58,777 nucleotides of DNA, from positions 1 to 58,777 of the forward strand of contig JASGMJ010000027.1 in the NCBI GenBank assembly GCA_030156535.1. The letters are read 5' to 3'. A program made the position numbers and the translations under genes. This DNA is from Candidatus Sumerlaeota bacterium. GTDB lineage: Bacteria; Sumerlaeota; Sumerlaeia; SLMS01; JAHLLQ01. Of the stretch, positions 35,962 through 44,307 are shown one piece after another. The notes under the pieces were generated by a model. That model was not told where the DNA came from. It did not search any database and was given only the letters and a program-made list of their open reading frames with translations. Numbering within the stretch: position 1 is the first letter of the stretch; every line of letters starts with the position of its first letter.

Positions 35962-37197
35962 ATGCACAAGAACGCCCCCGGCAAAGCGAAACGTCCCTCC
36001 ACGCTTCAGGCGGTTTATCTTCCGCTCAAACGCTTGGGCGATCTGAAGTGGGCCGTGCTCCTTCGGCTCGCCGCGACTGTGCTGCGCCTTGCCGGATCGC
36101 GCGACCGCGCGCGGCGGCTGCGCCGCAACGCCGCGTTGATGTGGAAAGGGCGCATCGGGCTTGTCGGCCCGTCGCGGATGATGAAGTTCGCCAACGGCGG
36201 CGTGCTGCCGCGCGGCCTGATCACCGACGCCCGCCTCGCCGAGCAAATGAACCTGGAACTCGACGCCGCCGCGCTCGACAAGCGCTACGCCGCGCGCTTC
36301 GGACCTGTGCGCGACCTCGGCTTGTTCCTGCGTGGCGCGTGGAATGGCCTGATCGCCAGCGAGAAAACTTCCGCGGCCCACTCCACGCACTTCAATCTCT
36401 TCGGCGTCATCGTCAACAACAGCGATACTCCCTCCATCATCCACACCATTGAGGCCATCGTGAAGAGTCATCCCAACACGGTGGGCCAGATGGTGACGCA
36501 GATGGGCGACTCGCGCGCGGATTCCGAGTTCACCGAGCCCGCGCACGTCTGCTTTGTGAATGCGAACAATTTCAACCTCGCGCTGGAGCAGAAACCCTAC
36601 CGCGAGATTCTCCGCCGTTCCGATCTGGTCCTGCCCGATGGCATCGGCATCAAGATGGCCCTGCGTCTTGCGGGAAGCAGGCTGCGCAAGAACCTGAACG
36701 GCACCGATCTGTTTCCGCACGTCGCGGAGATGATGGCGCGCAACGACTGGCCGCTGTTCCTGCTGGGAGCAGAGCCGGCGATTCTCGAGCGCGCCTGCCG
36801 CAAGATCGCGCGCGAGTTTCCCACCCTGCGCGTGGCGGGATCGCAGGACGGTTTCTTCAAACCGGAAGACGAGGCCGCCCTCGCGGCGCGCATCAACGCT
36901 TCGGGCGCGTATGCCGTCGTCGTCGGCATGGGCACGCCACGCCAGGAACTGTGGTTCGGACGCAACGCCGCGCGCCTGCACGTTCCCCTCGTGCTGACGA
37001 TGGGAGGACTGCTTGACTTCCTTGGCGAGAAGAACCGCCGTGCCCCCGTCTGGATGCGCCAGGCGGGGCTGGAGTGGCTCTTCCGCCTGCTCCAGGAACC
37101 CGGACGCATGTGGAAACGCTACGTGATCGGCAACCCCGTCTTTCTCTGGCGGGTGTGGGGCTGGACCAAATCCCGCCGGAACCTCTCTGGGAGATGA
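35962..37197 (+). CDS. WecG/TagA/CpsF (GT26) glycosyltransferase with N-terminal extension
   Basis: 411 residues, about 150 more than a typical GT26 enzyme. The GT26 domain starts near residue 145: FGVIVNNSDTPSIIHTIEA, DLVLPDGIGIKMALRL, NLNGTDLFPHV and MGTPRQELWFGRNA. These enzymes transfer ManNAcA, ManNAc or a hexose to a lipid-linked primer, usually as the second sugar. The extension (about 60-135) reads GRIGLVGPSRMM ... LEQ-type helix ... DKRYAARFGPVRDLGLFLRG, which looks like the C-terminal half of a bacterial sugar transferase, without its catalytic part. The true WbaP/WcaJ-type transferase follows directly at 37203, so steps 1 and 2 of repeat assembly are adjacent. Confidence 0.85.
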   Translation: MHKNAPGKAKRPSTLQAVYLPLKRLGDLKWAVLLRLAATVLRLAGSRDRARRLRRNAALMWKGRIGLVGPSRMMKFANGGVLPRGLITDARLAEQMNLELDAAALDKRYAARFGPVRDLGLFLRGAWNGLIASEKTSAAHSTHFNLFGVIVNNSDTPSIIHTIEAIVKSHPNTVGQMVTQMGDSRADSEFTEPAHVCFVNANNFNLALEQKPYREILRRSDLVLPDGIGIKMALRLAGSRLRKNLNGTDLFPHVAEMMARNDWPLFLLGAEPAILERACRKIAREFPTLRVAGSQDGFFKPEDEAALAARINASGAYAVVVGMGTPRQELWFGRNAARLHVPLVLTMGGLLDFLGEKNRRAPVWMRQAGLEWLFRLLQEPGRMWKRYVIGNPVFLWRVWGWTKSRRNLSGR

Positions 37198-37202
37198 CAC
37201 GA

Positions 37203-37988
37203 ATGGCCGACTCCGAAGCCAAGGAAAAGATCGAGAAGAAAGCTCTCGGCCAGGACTTCACCGGCGCGCACGAGTTGTTCGCCGAGCTATGCCACCCCGT
37301 CACCGGCGAGATCGACCCCGAGTGGTACCGCCTTCGCCTGCGCTTCCGCCGCCCGTTCATGTACCACCTCAGCATGCACTCGCCCTTCGGACGCCTGCTC
37401 AAACGCCTGATGGACATCGTGGGCGGCATCACCGCCGTGCTGATGCTCTCGCCCGTGTTTCTCATCACCGCCGCCGCCATCCGTCTCGAATCCACGGGGC
37501 CGATCTTCTTCACACAGCGGCGCGTCGGCCTTGGCGGAAAGGAGTTCCCCTTCTACAAATTCCGTTCGATGGTGGTGAACGCGGAGGAGTTGAAGGCCAA
37601 GCTCATGGCGCAGAACGAATCCGGCCAGGGCGTCATCTTCAAGATGAAGAACGACCCGCGCGTCACCCGCGTGGGACGCATCATCCGCAAGTTCAGCATC
37701 GACGAACTCCCGCAGTTCTACAACGTCATCCGGGGCGACATGTCGCTTGTCGGCCCGCGCCCTCCCGTTCCCGGCGAGGTCGTGCAGTACCAGGTGGACG
37801 CGTGGAAACGTCTCGCCGTCTATCCCGGGCTGACGTGCGTGTGGCAGGTCAGCGGGCGGAGCTCGATTGGCTTCGAGGATCAGGTGAAGCTCGACGTCAA
37901 CTACATCCTGCGCCAGGATATTTTCTACGACATCGTGCTTGTGTTCAAGACCGTGCCCGCCGTGCTCAAGGGCGAAGGGGCGTTCTGA
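37203..37988 (+). CDS. Initiating sugar transferase (WbaP/WcaJ-type polyprenyl-phosphate sugar-phosphotransferase)
   Basis: About 261 residues. One membrane helix (about 70-93; DIVGGITAVLMLSPVFLI) precedes the catalytic domain with TQRRVGLGGKEFPFYKFRSM, DPRVTRVGRIIRKFSIDELPQ and GDMSLVGPRPPVPGEV. It transfers a sugar-1-phosphate to undecaprenyl phosphate to start EPS repeats. ATG 37203 is chosen because GGGAG lies eight bases upstream; ATG 37194 overlaps the previous stop but has no spaced ribosome site. It lacks the N-terminal multi-helix domain of full-length WbaP/WcaJ, as in minimal PglC-like forms. Last gene of the EPS operon. Confidence 0.92.
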   Translation: MADSEAKEKIEKKALGQDFTGAHELFAELCHPVTGEIDPEWYRLRLRFRRPFMYHLSMHSPFGRLLKRLMDIVGGITAVLMLSPVFLITAAAIRLESTGPIFFTQRRVGLGGKEFPFYKFRSMVVNAEELKAKLMAQNESGQGVIFKMKNDPRVTRVGRIIRKFSIDELPQFYNVIRGDMSLVGPRPPVPGEVVQYQVDAWKRLAVYPGLTCVWQVSGRSSIGFEDQVKLDVNYILRQDIFYDIVLVFKTVPAVLKGEGAF

Positions 37989-38053
37989 ACAAAGCACCAC
38001 GTATTGTGCGTTCGGCCAACCGGCCACATTGAAGCGTAACGGGAGACACGTAC

Positions 38054-39406
38054 ATGACCAGTCAACTCAACACCGGCCAACAGGTTCTGATCGTCGATGA
38101 CGATCCCCAGCTCGTGCGCATTCTCCAGGCGGTTCTGGCCAAACTCGAAGGCATCGAGATTCTCGTGGCGGGAACGGGGCGCCGGGCCCTCCAGATGCTC
38201 GAGGATCAACTCCCCGCGATGGTGCTTCTCGACATGCGGTTGCCCGATTTGTCGGGCATGGAGATTCTTGCCGAGATTCGCGGACGCGCAATCCCCGTCA
38301 CGATCATTGTGATGACGGCGCACGGATCGGTTGATCTCGCCGTGGATGCGATGCGCCAGGGAGCGTATGATTTCCTGACCAAGCCGCTGGACTTCGAGCG
38401 CTTGAAGGTCATGGTACGCAACGCACTCGAACGGCATCAGTTGATCCAGGAACTCGACAACTACCGCAGTTCCTACGAGCGCGCCGGGTTCCGCGGCCTG
38501 CGCGGTTCCTCCCCCGCCATGCAGCGTCTCTACCGTCAGATTCGCACTCATGCCAGGAGCGCCGCGCCGATTCTGGTGACCGGAGAAATGGGGACGGAGA
38601 CGGATGTCGCCGCACGCGCCTTGCACGACGAGGCCCAGCGCACCCCCGAATCCTTTGTCGCGATCGACTGTGCGACGCTTGAGGCTCAGGCACAGACCGC
38701 CGGAATCCATGGCGCTTCGGCCCGCGCGGCGGGCGGAACGTTGTTGCTGCAAAATGTGACGGCACTCGGAAAGGAAGCGCAGAGCGCGCTGTTCGAGATG
38801 CTGCAATCCGGCGAGTACCCCGGCGGCGATGGCAAGCCCGCGAAGGTGGACTTTCGCATCGTGGCTTCCGCGGACGACTCCATCAAGAGCCGCGTCGAGG
38901 AGTACCAGTTCGACGAGGACCTCTACTACGCGCTCAACATGCTGGCGATCCGGGTGCCGCCTCTGCGCGATCGTGGCGAGGACGTGCTCGATTTCGCCGA
39001 GAGCCTGCTGGAGGAGGAGGCCGAAACGCTCGGCCGCGAGCCGATGCGTCTGGGCGACGAAGCCGTTGTGGCGTTCATGACGCACAACTGGCCGGGAAAC
39101 GCCGGGGAAATGCGCGAGGTCGTGAAAGCCATGGCGGCCGGCGGCCAGGGACGCACCGTGACGCGCGCCATGCTCCCCGGGCAACTCGCGGCGCTCGTGG
39201 ATTCGGCAAGCGCCCCCGCCGAGCAATCCCTGCGCGGACTCGAAACGCGCGGCGTCGTGCGGCCGCTGTGGATCGTCGAGAAGGAGGCGATCGAAAAGGC
39301 ACTCGAGTTGTGCGAAGGCAACGTCATCCAGGCCGCGCGGCTTCTCGACATCAGCCCCGCAACCATTTATCGCAAACAACAATCATGGCGCGCACGCGGT
39401 TCGTAA
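38054..39406 (+). CDS. NtrC-type response regulator with degenerate AAA+ domain
   Basis: 450 residues. Receiver domain 9-125 is intact: VDDDPQ acidic pocket, phospho-acceptor D60 in LLDMRLPD, and KPLDFE lysine. The central AAA+ domain is degraded: Walker A reads GEMGTETD (177-184), with Thr183 where the NTP-binding lysine belongs. The stretch that should carry the sigma54-contact GAFTGA loop is deleted; IDCATLEAQAQTAGIHG runs directly to GGTLLLQNV. R-finger region residues and the C-terminal Fis-type helix-turn-helix (AIEKALELCEGNVIQAARLLDISPATIYRK split across 415-445) remain. It probably binds DNA in response to phosphorylation without activating sigma54. It follows the EPS operon by 65 bases and likely controls it. 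Confidence 0.85.
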   Translation: MTSQLNTGQQVLIVDDDPQLVRILQAVLAKLEGIEILVAGTGRRALQMLEDQLPAMVLLDMRLPDLSGMEILAEIRGRAIPVTIIVMTAHGSVDLAVDAMRQGAYDFLTKPLDFERLKVMVRNALERHQLIQELDNYRSSYERAGFRGLRGSSPAMQRLYRQIRTHARSAAPILVTGEMGTETDVAARALHDEAQRTPESFVAIDCATLEAQAQTAGIHGASARAAGGTLLLQNVTALGKEAQSALFEMLQSGEYPGGDGKPAKVDFRIVASADDSIKSRVEEYQFDEDLYYALNMLAIRVPPLRDRGEDVLDFAESLLEEEAETLGREPMRLGDEAVVAFMTHNWPGNAGEMREVVKAMAAGGQGRTVTRAMLPGQLAALVDSASAPAEQSLRGLETRGVVRPLWIVEKEAIEKALELCEGNVIQAARLLDISPATIYRKQQSWRARGS

Positions 39407-39410
39407 CAGC

Positions 39411-39439
39411 CTCGCGCCGGATTGTTGTGCTTCCGCGAG
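39411..39439. terminator. Weak inverted repeat between convergent genes
   Basis: CTCGCG (39411-39416) and CGCGAG (39434-39439) form a 6-bp stem with a 17-base loop in the 36-base gap between the regulator and the convergent histidine kinase. A bidirectional terminator is the natural role, but no T-run supports it. Confidence 0.25.
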
Positions 39440-39442
39440 CCT

Positions 39443-41887
39443 TCACGGCGTGGCGGGATACGCCTGCCGCAGCAGCGGCACGGTCTCCGCATGCGCGCGC
39501 TCCATGGCATCGATGAGCGGCCTCATGCCTTCGGGCTGTTGCTTGCGCCAACGAATCTGGATCATGTTGCACAGCGCCTGCACGCGGCGCGCGCCCACGT
39601 TGCCGGTGCGGCTCTCGAACATGTGAGCCACGCTTCCCGCGGCCTCGATGTCGCCGGCATCCAGCCCCGCGCGCATTCGGGCAATCGCCTCGGGCACTTC
39701 CTCGATGAAGTCGCGCACCATGTCGAGGATCAGCGCGTCGTCCGTTCCGCCAACAAGTTCGGAGAGACTCTGGAGCGGCTGCGGATCGAAGAGGGGTTCG
39801 TCGTCGCACGGGCTTTCGATGCTTGGCGCTGTTTCTTTTTTCGGTGACGGAGCAGTGGCGGGCGGTATGGCATCGTTCCTCGCTCGGTCACGATTCCCCA
39901 GGTGCGTGGCCAGCACGTCGTACAACTGTTTGGCCTGAACGGGCTTCTTGATGTAGTCGTCCATGCCCGCTTCGATGCAGCGCTCGCGGTCGCCTTCCAT
40001 CGCGTTGGCCGTCATCGCGATGATGGTGATGTGCTGGGGCGGCGTTTCGCGGGCGCGCAATTCACGCGTCGCCGTGAAGCCATCCATGCGCGGCATTTGG
40101 CAATCCATGAGAACGATGTCGTAGCTGCGCCGCGCGCACGCTTCGAGTGCCTCGACTCCATCGGAGACCACGTCGCACTCAAAGCCCCCCTTCTTGAGCA
40201 GCAGCGTCGCCACGCGCTGATTCACCTTGTCGTCCTCCACGAGCAGAAGGCGCCCGCGCATGTGGCGCGCTTCGGCCAACGACTCGCTCGTCACGAGTTT
40301 GCGCTCTCCCCCGCCAGCCTTCCCGTCGGTCTTGTCGAGCACCGTCAGGATTGTGTCGTGCAGCACGGCATTGCGCACCGGTTTGAGCAGCAACCCCGAA
40401 ACGCCGAAAGCGCGCAGGCGCTCGGCCTCCTTGCGCGCCGGAATGGAACTCAGGATGATGACCTCGCCGAATCCAGTCGTCTGGTCTTGTTCGCGCAACT
40501 CTTCGATTCGTTCTGGAGTCAGACCATGCGTACCAAGTTCCATCAGGCTCACGTCGAACGGCTTGCCCACGCGCGCAGCGGTCCATGCCTCGTCCATGGT
40601 GGCGGCCTCGACAACGTGACATCCCCAGACGCGGAGTTGTTGCGCCACCACGCGGCGCGACAAGTCGCCGGGATCAACCACCAGGGCACGCAGGCCGCGC
40701 AGGTCGGCCTGACGCAGATGCGTTGTCGTGACGGAATGGCCGGGGTCGGCAACGGCGATGAGAGGCACTTCCACTTGGAACGCCGAGCCGTGCTCCGGTT
40801 CACTTTCGACGGTCACCGTCCCTCCGAGCGCTTCCACGATGCGGCTCGTAATCGCCAGGCCCAACCCCGTGCCGCCGTACTTGCGCGTGATCGACGCATC
40901 GCCCTGCTGGAACGGCTGGAAGATGCGCTCGCGCACGGCGCTGCTGATGCCAATTCCCGTGTCACGCACGGTGAAGTGCACGCGCACCTCCATCCCGTTT
41001 GCCTTCAGCAGTTTCGCCTCCAGCGCCACTTGGCCGCGTTCCGTGAACTTCACGGCGTTGCTTAGCAGATTGAGCAGCACCTGCTGCAGGCGCGTACGGT
41101 CGCCGCGCACAAATGACGGCATGCCGGGATCCATCGACAGCGCGACTTCAAGCCCCTTGAGCTGCGCGCGCGCGGCCACCATGTCGAGCGCCTCCTCCAT
41201 GCAGACGCGCAGGTCGAAGTCGATCTGCTCCAGTTCGATGCGCCCGGATTCGAACTTCGACAAGTCGAGGATGTCGTTGATCAGGCTGAGAAGATTCTCG
41301 CCGCAACTGCGGATCGTTTCGGTGAACTCCTGCTGCTGGCCATCGAGGGGTGAATCCAGAAGGAGGTCCGTCATGCCGATGATGCCGTTGAGCGGCGTGC
41401 GGATTTCGTGGCTCATGTTGGCGAGAAAGGCGGCCTTCAGGCGTACCGTTTCGATGGCCTCGCGGCGCGCGCGTTCCGAGGCCTCGGCGGCAGCAAGCCG
41501 GCTTTCCGAATCGCGCAGCGTCACCAGAAACGCCGGCGCGCCCTCCCACGCGATCATGTTCAGCGTCAGGTCCACGCGTCGCAGCTCGCCCGTCACCGTG
41601 CGCACCACCTGGTACTCCAGCACGCCGCCGTCGAATCCATCGTGCGCTCCCTCCTCCCCCCTGACGTCCTCCTCCCACTGAGGGTCGTAGATCTCGGAGT
41701 ACGGTTTGCCCACCAGTTGTTCGCGCGTACAGCCGAGCAGCAAGCACGCCGCCGGATTGGCGGACAGCACACGGCGGTCCTCGCCTCCCACGATCAGGAT
41801 GCCGTCGAGCGAGGCGTTGAAAACCACCTCGAAGCGATCCTGCGCACTCGCCGAGGTGTCGTGCTGCTTGTCTGGTGTGTTGTTCAT
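39443..41887 (-). CDS. Hybrid sensor histidine kinase (PAS-HisKA-HATPase-REC-REC-HPt)
   Basis: 814 residues with no membrane helix, so cytoplasmic. Domains: PAS (about 20-130; FEVVFNASLDGILIV), HisKA with H160 in ANMSHEIRTPLNG, HATPase with DTGIGIS and GGTGLGLAI, a first receiver (about 405-520), a second receiver with D595 in IVLMDCQMPRMDG, and a C-terminal HPt with H755 in SVAHMFESRTGN. The first receiver has Glu450 in place of its phospho-acceptor (SLMELGTHG), so it is probably a fixed or structural switch. Phosphate would pass H160 to D595 to H755 and then to a separate regulator. The convergent NtrC-like protein at 38054 is the obvious candidate. Confidence 0.92.
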   Translation of the reverse strand: MNNTPDKQHDTSASAQDRFEVVFNASLDGILIVGGEDRRVLSANPAACLLLGCTREQLVGKPYSEIYDPQWEEDVRGEEGAHDGFDGGVLEYQVVRTVTGELRRVDLTLNMIAWEGAPAFLVTLRDSESRLAAAEASERARREAIETVRLKAAFLANMSHEIRTPLNGIIGMTDLLLDSPLDGQQQEFTETIRSCGENLLSLINDILDLSKFESGRIELEQIDFDLRVCMEEALDMVAARAQLKGLEVALSMDPGMPSFVRGDRTRLQQVLLNLLSNAVKFTERGQVALEAKLLKANGMEVRVHFTVRDTGIGISSAVRERIFQPFQQGDASITRKYGGTGLGLAITSRIVEALGGTVTVESEPEHGSAFQVEVPLIAVADPGHSVTTTHLRQADLRGLRALVVDPGDLSRRVVAQQLRVWGCHVVEAATMDEAWTAARVGKPFDVSLMELGTHGLTPERIEELREQDQTTGFGEVIILSSIPARKEAERLRAFGVSGLLLKPVRNAVLHDTILTVLDKTDGKAGGGERKLVTSESLAEARHMRGRLLLVEDDKVNQRVATLLLKKGGFECDVVSDGVEALEACARRSYDIVLMDCQMPRMDGFTATRELRARETPPQHITIIAMTANAMEGDRERCIEAGMDDYIKKPVQAKQLYDVLATHLGNRDRARNDAIPPATAPSPKKETAPSIESPCDDEPLFDPQPLQSLSELVGGTDDALILDMVRDFIEEVPEAIARMRAGLDAGDIEAAGSVAHMFESRTGNVGARRVQALCNMIQIRWRKQQPEGMRPLIDAMERAHAETVPLLRQAYPATP

Positions 41888-42054
41888 TGTCCCATGCCCT
41901 TTGGTGCCGCGTCCCTTTGCGCCGCCTGTGTCCTAAACGCAGCAGACTGCGGGCGTCGAGAGCCATTCGCTCGGCATTGACGCCTGACGGAGACTTTGGT
42001 TTCCTTTTCCTTTACCTCTGGGACTGTTCCACGCCGAGGAGAAAGCATGCACCC

Positions 42055-43014
42055 ATGAATCCAAGAATGATCGTTGTCGCACTCGGTGGAAACGCCATCT
42101 CCGTCAAGGACGAGGAAGGCAACATCGCCCAGCAGTTTGCCCGCACCCGCGAGACCGCCCGCCATCTTGCCGAATTGATTGTGCAGGGGCATGATCTGAT
42201 CGTGACGCACGGCAACGGCCCGCAGGTTGGCAACGTGCTGCGGCGCGTCGAACTCTCCGCCGCCGAGGTCTATCCGATCCCGCTGCATCTGTGCGTGGCC
42301 AACACGCAGGCAGGCATGGGCTTCATGATCGCTCAATGCCTGAACAACGAACTGCGCCGCCGCGGCAAGGAACGGATCACGGCCAGCACGATTATCACCG
42401 CCGTCGAGGTCGATCCCTCCGATCCCGCCTTCGCCAAACCCACCAAACCCATCGGCAAGTACCTGAAGAAGGAGGAGGCACTTCTCCTGAAGGAACAACA
42501 CGGCTGGCCGATGCAGGAATTCGACAACGAGGAGTACCGCCTTGTCGTCCCCTCGCCCATTCCCCGCCGCATCCTCCCCATCGAGATGATCAAGCGCCTC
42601 GTTGACGAGCACGAACTGCTCGTCTGCTGCGGCGGTGGCGGCATCCCCGTGTGGTGCGACGCCGCGGGCGAGGAAACCGGCGTGGACTGCGTGATCGACA
42701 AGGACCGGACGTCGGCGCTGCTGGCGACGGAACTGGGCCTCGGGCGTTTCGTCATCGCAACGGCGGTGGAGAAGGTGATGCTCGCCTACCGCACGCCGCG
42801 CCAGCGCCCGCTCGACCGCCTGACCATCGCCGAGGCGCGCGCTTATCTCGATGCCGGCGAATTCCCCGCCGGCACGATGGGACCCAAGATCGAGGCCGCC
42901 ATCGACTTCCTCGAACGCACTCCCCATCCGTCGCCCGTGGCCATCATCACCAATTTGGAGAACATCTCCGGTGCTCTGGCCGGAACGACGGGCACGCATC
43001 TCGTCCGAGCCTGA
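42055..43014 (+). CDS. arcC: Carbamate kinase
   Basis: 319 residues, matching the family length. Reaction: carbamoyl phosphate + ADP to ATP + carbamate + ammonia in fermentative arginine or purine breakdown. Amino acid kinase fold motifs: IVVALGGNAI at the start, VTHGNGPQVGNV, PTKPIGKYL, VCCGGGGIPV, and DKDRTSALLATELG with the nucleotide-site residues. The C-terminus GPKIEAAIDFLE and TTGTHLV are typical. No arcA or arcB flanks it, so the source of carbamoyl phosphate is not visible here. GAGGAG lies about 13 bases before ATG 42055. Confidence 0.93.
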   Translation: MNPRMIVVALGGNAISVKDEEGNIAQQFARTRETARHLAELIVQGHDLIVTHGNGPQVGNVLRRVELSAAEVYPIPLHLCVANTQAGMGFMIAQCLNNELRRRGKERITASTIITAVEVDPSDPAFAKPTKPIGKYLKKEEALLLKEQHGWPMQEFDNEEYRLVVPSPIPRRILPIEMIKRLVDEHELLVCCGGGGIPVWCDAAGEETGVDCVIDKDRTSALLATELGLGRFVIATAVEKVMLAYRTPRQRPLDRLTIAEARAYLDAGEFPAGTMGPKIEAAIDFLERTPHPSPVAIITNLENISGALAGTTGTHLVRA

Positions 43015-43027
43015 TGCCGGATATTGT

Positions 43028-43055
43028 TCGAACCACGCACCACGAAGCACGCAAG
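43028..43055 (-). repeat. Four tandem 7-bp repeats between arcC and the LD-carboxypeptidase gene
   Basis: On the minus strand the units are CTTGCGT, GCTTCGT, GGTGCGT, GGTTCGA in register, ending 13 bases after the arcC stop. Four heptamers, 28 bases, as at 13236 and 13464, and with the same GGTTCG core. Confidence 0.65.
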
Positions 43056-43142
43056 AGCGTCCTGCTTTCAGCTTCCGGTTGCCGCCCAGAGCGGAAGCCA
43101 CCATGCTTCGCCTCCGATCCGCACGCCCCCGGAGGCCCCGCC

Positions 43143-44198
43143 ATGCCGAGACTCGCCCCTTTTGCGTTCGCCCTGCTTCTGCCCCTTCTGCTCGTTCTTG
43201 CCGGATGTGAATCCACGGGCAACCGCCCAAGCCTCGTCAAGCCACACGCCTTGATGCCAGGCGACACGATTGCCTTTGTGGCGCCCGCGAAATGGCGTCC
43301 GGAGGAGGCGCTTCAGGCCGCCGAAAACGCCTTGGCCGAGCGCGGCTACAAGGTCAAACGCTACCCCCAGATCGAGAGCCGCTACGGCTATCTGGCGGGG
43401 AGCGACGAGGAGCGCGCCGCGGCCCTGATGGATGCCTTCCGCGATCCGGAGATCGACGCGATTCTCCCCGTCACGGGGGGCTACGGGCTGACCCGCATTC
43501 TCGACCGCCTCGATTGGGAGGTGATCCGGGCCAATCCCAAAATCGTGATGGGCTACAGCGACCTGACGGCGCTGCACATTGCCTTGGAGCAGCGCGCCGG
43601 CGTCGTGGGATTTCACTCGCCGTTTCCGACGTGGATGTACGCGGGCAAGGACGGGCCGGCGGCGTTCACGGAGGACTCACTGTGGCGGGCGCTGGAAGCG
43701 GCACGCTACCCGGCGGACGAGCAGGGCTATCTGATCGATCCGGCCGGGCTCTCGCGGCCTGTGGAGACGCTGGTGCCGGGGGTGGCGCGGGGACGGCTGA
43801 CCGGAGGGAATCTCTCGCTGATCACGGCGCTGATGGGAACCCCCTACGAGATCGACACGCGGGGCGCGCTGCTGTTTATCGAGGAAGTGGGCGAGGATCC
43901 GTACCGGGTGGACCGGATGTTCAGCACGCTGGCGATGTCGGGCAAGCTGGCGCAGGCCAACGGGATCGTGATCGGGGTTTTCCGCGGATGCGAGCCGGAC
44001 GAACCGGAGATCAGCCTGACCGTGGAGCAGTTGTTCGAAGAGTACCTGGGGGGGCTCGGCGTGCCGGTGGTCGTGAATTTCCCCGTGGGGCACGTGGGCG
44101 AGAACGCGACGCTGCCGGTGGGGATTCTGGCGGAGCTTGATGCCGATTCGGGAACGATTCGGCTGCTGGAGAACCCGGTGGAGCTGGGCGTTCGCTAA
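43143..44198 (+). CDS. LD-carboxypeptidase (peptidase S66, LdcA-like), lipoprotein
   Basis: About 351 residues. ATG 43143 has GGAGG seven bases upstream. The signal peptide ends in lipobox LVLAGC. The S66 catalytic triad is visible: Ser139 in VMGYSDLTAL, Glu247 in LFIEEVGEDPYRVDRM, His317 in PVGHVGENATLP. The spacing matches the family. S66 enzymes remove the terminal D-alanine from muropeptide tetrapeptides during peptidoglycan recycling, or act as microcin immunity factors. Most are cytoplasmic; here a lipoprotein anchor places it in the periplasm, where it would trim murein directly. Confidence 0.88.
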   Translation: MPRLAPFAFALLLPLLLVLAGCESTGNRPSLVKPHALMPGDTIAFVAPAKWRPEEALQAAENALAERGYKVKRYPQIESRYGYLAGSDEERAAALMDAFRDPEIDAILPVTGGYGLTRILDRLDWEVIRANPKIVMGYSDLTALHIALEQRAGVVGFHSPFPTWMYAGKDGPAAFTEDSLWRALEAARYPADEQGYLIDPAGLSRPVETLVPGVARGRLTGGNLSLITALMGTPYEIDTRGALLFIEEVGEDPYRVDRMFSTLAMSGKLAQANGIVIGVFRGCEPDEPEISLTVEQLFEEYLGGLGVPVVVNFPVGHVGENATLPVGILAELDADSGTIRLLENPVELGVR

Positions 44199-44239
44199 GG
44201 CGGGCAAAATGAGCATCCCAAATGGCGATGCCGTCCGGC

Positions 44240-44298
44240 TTGACACCCTCCCCCTCCGGGACCGAGGCAATATCAGGATATTCCAAACCGGTTTGGAA
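44240..44298 (+). promoter_or_regulatory. Palindromic regulatory region overlapping a ribosome site
   Basis: 44281-44298 is a perfect 18-bp palindrome, TTCCAAACCGGTTTGGAA, with the central CG and AAAC half-sites seen in LacI-family operators. It abuts a second inverted repeat, AATATC-AG-GATATT (44269-44282). The right arm GGAA is part of the GGAAGGAAG ribosome site for GTG 44308, so as RNA a 7-bp hairpin would hide it. A TTGACA lies at 44240-44245 but no well-spaced -10 was found. Confidence 0.5.
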
Positions 44299-44307
44299 GG
44301 AAGACGC

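Noticed and set aside
44240..44273. Full sigma70 promoter using TTGACA at 44240 and CAATAT at 44268
   Set aside because: The spacer would be 22 bases, too long; only the -35-like hexamer is reported.
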